Origin: Bacillota bacterium
GTDB lineage: Bacteria > Bacillota > Bacilli > Lactobacillales > Aerococcaceae
Length of the DNA: 5,418 bases
Reading direction: 5' to 3'
Assembly: GCA_023442905.1 (NCBI GenBank)
Contig: JAEZWY010000227.1
Coordinates: 1 to 5,418, forward strand
The notes beneath the pieces are model-generated. The model did no database searches and was not told where the DNA came from. It saw only the letters and a list, made by a program, of their open reading frames with translations. Positions 1 through 4,353 of this stretch are shown piece after piece; the stretch's first letter is position 1; each line of letters starts with the position of its first letter. A program made the translations under genes and the position numbers.

Positions 1-259
1 GTCTAATGGCTGCAGTTGCTTTAGGTAAGATACGGTCAGCTTTAAGAATGGCTGCTTCTTTTGCAAAAGCTCCAATAATTCTAGCTAGGGTATCAATACC
101 TTCTTGTGACATTTCATTATCATCATTTATATATTGAAAAATCCGTGCGGGAATTTTAATATTTTGAATCTCTCGCATGGCTAAATTATCTTCGACTTGA
201 AAGACAACAAGGCGAATAGAGTTTGAACCTATATCAATCAAACCAATTCGTTCTTTCAT
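1..259 (-). CDS. ppx: Ppx/GppA-family exopolyphosphatase, N-terminal part (cut by window edge)
   Basis: The first 86 residues of a protein that continues beyond the left edge. The N-terminus carries IDIGSNSIRLVVF (residues 8-20), the first phosphate-binding loop of the ASKHA-fold Ppx/GppA phosphatases. The segment ends in ATAAIR (81-86), matching the conserved 'ATxAxR' stretch of that family. Family members remove terminal phosphate from polyphosphate or hydrolyse pppGpp to ppGpp in the cytoplasm; the visible part cannot separate the two roles. The ATG at 259 is preceded on the minus strand by an AAAGGAC ribosome site at a suitable distance, and the conserved loop begins a few residues later, so the start is secure. 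The gene lies downstream of the dehydrogenase on the same strand but is separated from it by a terminator and has its own candidate promoter. The catalytic acidic residue and C-terminal domains are outside the window. Confidence 0.9.
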   Translation of the reverse strand, partial: MKERIGLIDIGSNSIRLVVFQVEDNLAMREIQNIKIPARIFQYINDDNEMSQEGIDTLARIIGAFAKEAAILKADRILPKATAAIR

Positions 260-325
260 AATTATTGTGTCCTTTCGTTTCTCATGGGTTACAGTAACAA
301 CTAAAATTAAATTTATCTTAAGCTT

Positions 326-353
326 AGTATAACGCAATTTCTAGAAATCTGAA
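326..353 (-). promoter_or_regulatory. Candidate promoter of the ppx-family gene
   Basis: Read on the minus strand, TTCAGA (353-348) and TATACT (331-326) are separated by 16 bp and lie about 70 bp upstream of the ATG at 259. The -10 matches consensus at 5 of 6 positions, the -35 at 4 of 6. A promoter is expected here because a terminator closes the upstream operon at 415-448. The assignment rests on motif matching only. Confidence 0.4.
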
Positions 354-363
354 ATAATATTTC
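337..363. repeat. Two adjacent palindromes upstream of ppx (possible operator)
   Basis: ATTTCTAGAAAT (337-348) is a perfect 12-bp palindrome. GAAATA-A-TATTTC (351-363) is a perfect 6-bp inverted repeat around one central base. Both are built from ATTTC/GAAAT half-sites and lie 2 bp apart. The first fills nearly the whole spacer of the candidate ppx promoter and the second covers its -35 side, where a repressor or activator could bind. I do not recognise the motif, and AT-rich DNA produces such palindromes by chance at an appreciable rate. Confidence 0.35.
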
Positions 364-414
364 TTGAGTGCTAGAGGGCTATCTTGACAATATATTTTCT
401 ATTATCATTTTGAC

Positions 415-448
415 AAAAAACGAGCAAGGCCATGGGCTTTACTCGTTT
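415..448 (-). terminator. Intrinsic terminator of the HAD-SDR operon
   Basis: Positions 418-448 form a hairpin: arms AAACGAG (418-424) and CTCGTTT (442-448), one C/A mismatch, then AAGGCC (426-431) paired with GGCTTT (435-440) including one G/T wobble, around a 3-base ATG loop. On the minus strand the hairpin runs into six T residues (420-415). It starts about 18 bp after the dehydrogenase stop codon, as expected for the end of that operon. Confidence 0.8.
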
Positions 449-465
449 ACTTTTTCGAAGATTTC

Positions 466-1359
466 TTATAAATGCACTGCTTTACCACCTGTAGCTCCAA
501 ATACTTGAGAGGTGACGTAAGAAGCAGCTTCTGAGGCTAGAAATACATATAAACTAGCCATTTCAATAGGTTGGCCGGGACGACCTAATAAGGTGTTTTG
601 GCCAAAATCGCTTAGGTCATTATTTGGACGGCCACCATCTAATTGTAGAGGGGTCCAAACTGGACCAGGAGCGACGCCGTTTACACGTATGCCTTTAGGT
701 GCAAAGTATTTACTTAAGGAAACAGTTAAATTATTAATCGCACCGTTTGAAGCAGCATAATCTAGGAAGAAAGGACTTGGATCAAAACCTTGTACAGAAG
801 AAGTGGTGATGATTGAAGCGCCTGCTACTAAATCTTGTTCAGCTTCGCGGACGATTTCATAAATTGAAAATAGCTTGACGTCAAAAGTTTCTTTTACCCG
901 GTCAATCGTTAGGTCTTGTAGTTGCTGTATAGCTACTTGTTCACCCGAATTTAAAACGAGAATATCCACTGTACCAAGGAAATCATGTGCTTTTCGATAA
1001 GCTTGACTAGCTTGGCCACTTTCTCTGAAGTCAGCAGGGATTGCTGTAAATTGACCTGCCTCTTTTTGTAAAATATTTAGGGTATCTTCAGCATCTTTTT
1101 CTTCACCAGGCAGGTACTGAATAACAACATTTGCACCTTCTCTTGCATAAGCAATCGCAACAGCTCGACCAATTCCAGAATCACCACCAGTAATAAAAGC
1201 ATTTCTACCTTTTAATAGATCGTTCCCTTTATATTCATTTTCACCAGTAATTGGTTGTGGATCCATCACTTGTTCTAACTGGGGATGTTGATGGGTTTGC
1301 TCAGGGAATGCTTGATGATAATAAGCAGTACGAGGATCAGTTAAATGTTTTTTGTTCAT
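466..1359 (-). CDS. SDR-family oxidoreductase of the YghA/GSP39 type with altered catalytic residues
   Basis: A 297-residue short-chain dehydrogenase, close to the length of E. coli YghA, with the N-terminal extension typical of this subfamily (DPRTAYYHQAFPEQ, 8-21). The Rossmann NAD(P)-binding motif TGGDSGIG lies at 57-64, followed by YAREGANVVIQYLPGEE. The catalytic serine is in ITTSS (S188), tyrosine Y201 lies 13 residues later, and the cofactor loop VAPGPVWTPLQ is at 229-239. Two tetrad positions differ from the family: the usual YxxxK reads Y201-AAS-N205, and the helix position usually held by Asn (TFxxN) is K162 in TFDVK. NNAG is LNSG (136-139), but that motif also varies in YghA. Enzymes of this group are general-stress or aldehyde/alcohol oxidoreductases of poorly defined substrate. 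A perfect AGGAGG precedes the ATG at 1359. The gene lies 37 bp after the HAD gene with no terminator between, so they are probably co-transcribed. The fold is certain; normal catalysis is not. Confidence 0.93.
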   Translation of the reverse strand: MNKKHLTDPRTAYYHQAFPEQTHQHPQLEQVMDPQPITGENEYKGNDLLKGRNAFITGGDSGIGRAVAIAYAREGANVVIQYLPGEEKDAEDTLNILQKEAGQFTAIPADFRESGQASQAYRKAHDFLGTVDILVLNSGEQVAIQQLQDLTIDRVKETFDVKLFSIYEIVREAEQDLVAGASIITTSSVQGFDPSPFFLDYAASNGAINNLTVSLSKYFAPKGIRVNGVAPGPVWTPLQLDGGRPNNDLSDFGQNTLLGRPGQPIEMASLYVFLASEAASYVTSQVFGATGGKAVHL

Positions 1360-1396
1360 AAGCTACCTCCTATAAAGATTTTATTTTAGGTGTTCA

Positions 1397-2275
1397 TTAT
1401 TGATTATCAGCTAACTTTAAAGCTTGATAAATCGCATTCGCAACACCGCCATCATAGTTGCTAGTTGTTTCATATTTTGCATATGTTTTTACTTCAGGTT
1501 CTGCATTGGCCATTGCATATGAATAGCCTGCAGCTTTTAACATCGAGACATCATTAAAATTGTCACCCACTGCGACTACATTATCAATGTGGTAGCCATG
1601 ATCTTGACAGTATTTTTCAACGGCCTTTCCTTTAGTACCGTCCGCATGATTAATTTCAATATTATATTTGAAAGATGATGTGATATGGGTATCAGGATAT
1701 AGCGCACCAATTTCTTCTGCTAGTGGTTTGATTGTGTTGTCGGGGTCTGCGTCTACAAAGGTAATCTTAATGATTGCTTGACCTTCTTCAGTTACTAAAG
1801 TGCGTAAATCATCACGATAGTCAATAGTGGTTACCTCATTTGACTGTGTTGCACGTGTTCTTGCTTCTTCTAATGACATTTCAGGATTCATACCATGAAT
1901 TAGCTCTGTAATCGCTAGTATGCGTTGTTCACGTGAAGAAGAGTATACATTTTTACTGGTCATTGCTTCCATATAGTATCCAGCTTCATAACCCTTATCT
2001 AGAATATCGAGAGCAGTTTGATCTTCGATATCTACCTCATACTCTACCTTGCCATTGCGGTCAAAAAGGATCGAACCGTTTAAACCAATGATAGGGCAAC
2101 GAATACCTGCCTCGTCTAATTTCACTTTAGCCTCTGTAAAATTACGACCAGTACATACAACAAAGGGAATGCCTTTATTATAGGTATGCATTATTGCATC
2201 AATATTCGCTTGTGGAATATCCATATGTTCATCTAATAGCGTGCCGTCCATATCCGAAACTATCAATTCAATCAT
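1397..2275 (-). CDS. Cof-type HAD-family hydrolase (sugar-phosphate/FMN phosphatase class)
   Basis: A 292-residue haloacid-dehalogenase-superfamily phosphatase of the Cof/YidA (IIB cap) type. Motif I DMDGT is at 8-12, with D8 as nucleophile and D10 as general acid. Motif II is T42 in VVCTGR, motif III is K215 in GTKGK, and motif IV is GDNFND (237-242), which binds Mg2+. The segment between motifs II and III (about residues 80-200) is the cap that sets substrate choice. The tail has the family's AMANAEPEVK stretch (254-263). Relatives dephosphorylate sugar phosphates, FMN, pyridoxal phosphate and similar small phosphoesters in the cytoplasm; the substrate cannot be named here. AGGAG lies just upstream of the ATG at 2275. 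It is the first gene of a likely two-gene operon with the dehydrogenase and is divergent from ung. I found no convincing promoter for it in the AT-rich 168-bp gap. Confidence 0.93.
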   Translation of the reverse strand: MIELIVSDMDGTLLDEHMDIPQANIDAIMHTYNKGIPFVVCTGRNFTEAKVKLDEAGIRCPIIGLNGSILFDRNGKVEYEVDIEDQTALDILDKGYEAGYYMEAMTSKNVYSSSREQRILAITELIHGMNPEMSLEEARTRATQSNEVTTIDYRDDLRTLVTEEGQAIIKITFVDADPDNTIKPLAEEIGALYPDTHITSSFKYNIEINHADGTKGKAVEKYCQDHGYHIDNVVAVGDNFNDVSMLKAAGYSYAMANAEPEVKTYAKYETTSNYDGGVANAIYQALKLADNQ

Positions 2276-2399
2276 TTATAAGCTCCTATCTCAATTAAGT
2301 TAATTTTAGTTTAACATGGTCAATTTAAATTCACTAGTCAAACGGTATGTCAGTTGATGACTATTAAACTAAGTTAAACACAATAATTACGCTGAGAAA

Positions 2400-2408
2400 T
2401 GCTATAAT
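2400..2408 (+). promoter_or_regulatory. Extended -10 promoter of ung
   Basis: TGC-TATAAT at 2400-2408 is a consensus -10 preceded by the TGn extension, which can compensate for the lack of a clear -35 (none is visible 16-18 bp upstream). Transcription would begin near 2415, giving a leader of about 30 nt containing the AAGGGGAG ribosome site at 2429-2435. Confidence 0.65.
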
Positions 2409-2443
2409 ATACGCTATATAAAAAGAGAAGGGGAGCAGATGTT

Positions 2444-3124
2444 ATGACAAGTTTTGGTAAACTTCCAAGTGATTGGGCGAGAAAATTAGCACCAGTACTT
2501 ACATCAGAAACGTTCGGAGAGTTTGAAGAATTTATCGCAGCAGAATATAAAAAAGGCCCGGTTTACCCGGACCCAATGAATATCTATGCTGCTTTTGAAC
2601 ACACACCTTTTGATCAGGTTAAGGTAGTCATTTTAGGACAGGATCCTTACCACCAACCCGGTCAAGCACAAGGACTAAGTTTTTCAGTGGCAAGAGGGGT
2701 AAAAATCCCACCATCACTTCGTAATATCTATAAAGAACTAGAAGCGGATTTATCGATTTCCCCAGTAAATCATGGCGATTTGAGAGAGTGGGCTGATCAA
2801 GGTGTTTTACTATTAAATGCTGTTTTAACGGTTCCAGATAGTCAGGCAAATGCCCATAAAGGTAAGGGCTGGGAACTGTTGACCGATGCAGCCATAGAGG
2901 CGTTGAACGATGTACCAAAACCTATTGTCTTTATTTTATGGGGAAATTCAGCAAAAGCAAAAGCTAGTTTGATTGATACCAATAAGCATTATATTCTAAG
3001 TTCAGTTCATCCCAGTCCATTATCCGCATCGCGTGGTTTCTTTGGGACCAAGCCATTTTCCAAAGCGAATGGGTTACTAGTTCAGTCTGGCCGTACGCCA
3101 ATTAATTGGCAATTATCTGAATAA
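2444..3124 (+). CDS. ung: Uracil-DNA glycosylase (family 1)
   Basis: A full-length 226-residue family-1 UDG, which cleaves uracil from DNA to start base-excision repair. The water-activating motif GQDPYH is at 65-70, with catalytic D67 and with Y69 excluding thymine. The uracil-recognition strand LLLNAVLTV is at 122-130, with N125 giving uracil specificity. The DNA-intercalation and catalytic loop HPSPLSA starts at H189. AHKGKGWE (137-144), SRGFFG (196-201) and FSKAN (205-209) are also family features. The ATG at 2444 is favoured by the AAGGGGAG site about 8 bp upstream; an ATG at 2439 is out of frame and meets a stop after two codons. The gene is divergent from the HAD gene, probably monocistronic, and its stop lies 3 bp from the stop of the convergent copY-like gene. 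Confidence 0.97.
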   Translation: MTSFGKLPSDWARKLAPVLTSETFGEFEEFIAAEYKKGPVYPDPMNIYAAFEHTPFDQVKVVILGQDPYHQPGQAQGLSFSVARGVKIPPSLRNIYKELEADLSISPVNHGDLREWADQGVLLLNAVLTVPDSQANAHKGKGWELLTDAAIEALNDVPKPIVFILWGNSAKAKASLIDTNKHYILSSVHPSPLSASRGFFGTKPFSKANGLLVQSGRTPINWQLSE

Positions 3125-3127
3125 GCA

Positions 3128-3589
3128 TCAATGTATGTCTGGATGGTGTATACATTGTCCAGGAGTACAGTTACAAGTTACATGGTCAACATAGTTTGCT
3201 TGGTCTAAAGCAGCTAGGATATTATTTTTCATCTGATCATCTAAAATTACTGCTTGAATCAATGTAGAGATGACTTTATCTGCATCTGTATTGCACCAGC
3301 CATTTAATAATGTCTGTGCTTGATTTTGTAATGCCGTATCTTCATCTATGGCTGGTCGATAAATAAATGATTTACCATTTTTAGTAGTCTCTAGCCAGCC
3401 TTTTTTACTCAGACGACCAATCAGCGTCTTTATTGTTGCTGGTTTCCAACCTTTTTTATCCGCTAGGGAAGCGATAATCGTGCGGGAGTTAGTTTCTTTT
3501 TGAGCCCACACTACACGCATAATCTCCCATTCAGAAGCGGACACGTCTTGAAACTCATTATTCTTAGGGTTCGTTATTTCTGATGCCAT
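3128..3589 (-). CDS. copY: CopY-like (BlaI/MecI/CopY family) metal-responsive repressor
   Basis: A 153-residue repressor of the BlaI/MecI/CopY family. Residues 16-80 form the winged-helix DNA-binding domain (VSASEWEIMRVVW, then recognition segment KPATIKTLIGRLSKKGWL at 49-66, wing TTKNGKSFIYRP). Residues 85-135 are the helical dimerisation part. The tail CNCTPGQC (139-146) is the CopY metal-binding signature, which holds Zn2+ in the DNA-bound form and releases DNA when Cu+ displaces it. Here the fourth ligand position is H148 rather than Cys (CxCx4CxH), followed by further histidines (H149, H153). The ATG at 3589 has an AAGGAG ribosome site. It is a single gene: ung converges on it and the nrd genes are divergent. 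No copper ATPase or chaperone gene lies in the window, so its main targets are presumably elsewhere. A cop-box-like site at 3628-3641 suggests autoregulation. Confidence 0.85.
   Translation of the reverse strand: MASEITNPKNNEFQDVSASEWEIMRVVWAQKETNSRTIIASLADKKGWKPATIKTLIGRLSKKGWLETTKNGKSFIYRPAIDEDTALQNQAQTLLNGWCNTDADKVISTLIQAVILDDQMKNNILAALDQANYVDHVTCNCTPGQCIHHPDIH
3139..3162 (+). other. Hairpin at the ung/copY convergent 3' ends
   Basis: CTGGA (3139-3143) and TCCAG (3158-3162) pair. The interior can continue through three G/U wobbles and a TGT/ACA helix in the plus-strand RNA, but gives A/C mismatches in the minus-strand RNA. It begins 14 bp after the ung stop and lies inside the end of the copY-like coding region, under the codons for its metal-binding tail. 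No T-run follows, so it may be a weak 3'-end stabilising structure for ung mRNA rather than an intrinsic terminator. Confidence 0.3.
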
Positions 3590-3625
3590 TGTTTACTCCT
3601 TTCAACATTTGTTCTTAACAGTTAA

Positions 3626-3654
3626 AGTTTACGTTTGTAAATGATAAAAATCAA
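3626..3654 (-). promoter_or_regulatory. Candidate promoter of the copY-like gene
   Basis: On the minus strand TTGATT (3654-3649) and TAAACT (3631-3626) are spaced by exactly 17 bp, placing the transcription start about 30 bp before the ATG at 3589. Each hexamer matches consensus at only 4 of 6 positions, so the call is tentative. Its position over the cop-box-like palindrome supports it. Confidence 0.4.
3628..3641. promoter_or_regulatory. Cop-box-like operator
   Basis: TTTACGTTTGTAAA contains TACGTTTGTA (3630-3639), which differs from the CopY operator core TACAnnTGTA at one position. The arms TTTAC/GTAAA are a perfect inverted repeat. It overlaps the -10 of the candidate copY promoter about 40 bp upstream of the start codon, the expected place for autorepression. 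Confidence 0.5.
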
Positions 3655-3887
3655 GTTATAGTCATTAAATTTAAGGATAAAACATTTTTTGTATAATTTG
3701 ATGCATAAACTAAAAAGAAATTTACAGACAAAAGATTCAGCTGGTGGCAAATTTGACCAATAAAATATTTTTAGCTAGGAGAAGAATTAGCTTAAATGGT
3801 GGCTTAATCTAGTGATTGTATTTTATAATGACTTTTGGCTTAGTTGAGAATAAACTTTTTCAGAAAACAATCTGTGGTTTAATGTAG
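3655..3887. other. Intergenic stretch with no recognised function
   Basis: This is the central part of the 392-bp gap between the divergent copY-like and nrdI genes. It is AT-rich and holds no credible ORF. TATAAT occurs on the plus strand at 3692-3697 and 3824-3829, but neither has a -35 at the right distance or a gene immediately downstream. A weak inverted repeat AGCTA/TAGCT occurs near 3772-3790. I see no known riboswitch, tRNA or small-RNA signature. Confidence 0.5.
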
Positions 3888-3916
3888 TTGAAATCCGAGA
3901 TCAAACCATATATAGT
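3888..3916 (+). promoter_or_regulatory. Promoter of the nrdI-nrdE operon
   Basis: TTGAAA (3888-3893) and TATAGT (3911-3916) each match consensus at 5 of 6 positions and are spaced by exactly 17 bp. Transcription would start near 3923, giving a leader of about 58 nt before the GTG at 3982. The -10 lies inside the first NrdR-box-like palindrome, the classical arrangement for NrdR repression of ribonucleotide reductase genes. Confidence 0.75.
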
Positions 3917-3918
3917 TG
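3903..3918. promoter_or_regulatory. NrdR box 1 (upstream)
   Basis: Positions 3903-3918 fit the 16-bp NrdR consensus acaCwAtATaTwGtgt: the core CCATATATAG (3906-3915) differs at one W position. It covers the -10 of the nrd promoter. NrdR is a zinc-ribbon/ATP-cone repressor that senses dATP/ATP and binds paired boxes ahead of nrd operons. Confidence 0.75.
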
Positions 3919-3932
3919 TATGTAACAGAAAA

Positions 3933-3963
3933 ACACCACTACATATAGTGGTGTCGTTTTTTT
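3933..3963 (+). terminator. Terminator-like hairpin in the nrdI leader
   Basis: ACACCACTA and TAGTGGTGT (3933-3941 paired to 3946-3954) form a perfect 9-bp stem with a CATA loop. CG and then seven T residues (3957-3963) follow on the plus strand. It lies between the predicted start near 3923 and the nrdI ribosome site at 3968-3973. No plus-strand gene ends upstream in the 392-bp gap, so it would act on the nrd transcript itself, as an attenuator or partial terminator. Alternatively the stem is only the NrdR-box palindrome and the T-run is chance. Confidence 0.5.
3936..3951. promoter_or_regulatory. NrdR box 2 (downstream)
   Basis: Positions 3936-3951 carry the core CTACATATAG (3939-3948), one base away from CwAtATaTwG. 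It starts 33 bp after box 1, roughly three helical turns, so both boxes can be held on one face of the helix. It lies just downstream of the predicted transcription start and is contained within the hairpin at 3933-3954. Confidence 0.72.
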
Positions 3964-3981
3964 GATTAGGAGGAATGTGAT

Positions 3982-4353
3982 GTGAAGATTGTGTACATGT
4001 CCTTAACAGGGCAGACACATAAGTTTGTAAATAAACTTGAAATGGATAGCCTTAGAATTACGATGGACAATGCTTTTCAAGAAATTAGCGAACCCTATAT
4101 CGTGATTGCTCCAACTTATGATATTGAAGTAACCGAAATACTGAATGATTTTATTGAAACAGGCCAAAATCTATCGTATTTAAGAGGCGTTTGTGGTTCA
4201 GGAAATTTAAATTTCAATGAACTTTATTGTTTTACTGCAAAAGATTTAGCAAAAGCGTATAATGTACCTTTGCTATTAACTTTTGAATTCCAGGGAAATA
4301 TGAACGACGTAACAATTATGAAAGAAAAGGTGAATGAAATTGGACCAACCTAA
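3982..4353 (+). CDS. nrdI: NrdI, flavodoxin-like activator of class Ib ribonucleotide reductase
   Basis: A 123-residue NrdI of normal length. This FMN protein supplies the oxidant that assembles the Mn(III)2-tyrosyl radical cofactor of NrdF. The phosphate-binding loop SLTGQT is at 7-12, APTYD at 43-47, the flavin loop CGSGNLNFN at 71-79, and the C-terminal FEFQGNMNDV at 101-110. The start is GTG at 3982: it follows a strong AGGAGG (3968-3973) by 8 bp and gives the family's MKIVYxSxTGxT N-terminus. The nearby ATGs at 3975 and 3980 are out of frame. No nrdH precedes it in the window. Its last codons overlap nrdE by 20 bp, indicating translational coupling. Expression is probably controlled by NrdR through the two boxes upstream. 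Confidence 0.96.
   Translation: MKIVYMSLTGQTHKFVNKLEMDSLRITMDNAFQEISEPYIVIAPTYDIEVTEILNDFIETGQNLSYLRGVCGSGNLNFNELYCFTAKDLAKAYNVPLLLTFEFQGNMNDVTIMKEKVNEIGPT

Noticed and set aside
2294..2323. TTGACC / CTTAAT as the HAD operon promoter
   Set aside because: The -10 lacks the highly conserved second-position A and the spacer is 18 bp. Several equally weak pairs exist in this AT-rich gap, so none can be chosen.
2335..2363. TAGTCA/TGACTA inverted repeat between the HAD gene and ung
   Set aside because: Six-base arms with a long spacer and no match to a known operator (no LexA-type box either); expected by chance.
2628..2918. Minus-strand ORF of 96 codons antisense to ung
   Set aside because: It lies wholly inside the well-supported ung gene, its translation resembles no known domain, and ung has all its catalytic motifs in the other frame.
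3701..3763. 20-codon ORF in the copY-nrdI gap
   Set aside because: It starts ATG CAT AAA but has no ribosome site ahead of it, and the nearby TATAAT at 3692 is too close to serve as its promoter.
3875..3890. Possible third NrdR box upstream of the -35
   Set aside because: Only the right half (ATGTAG) resembles the consensus; the left half TTTA does not fit CwAt, and the 28-bp offset from box 1 departs from the spacing of the other pair.
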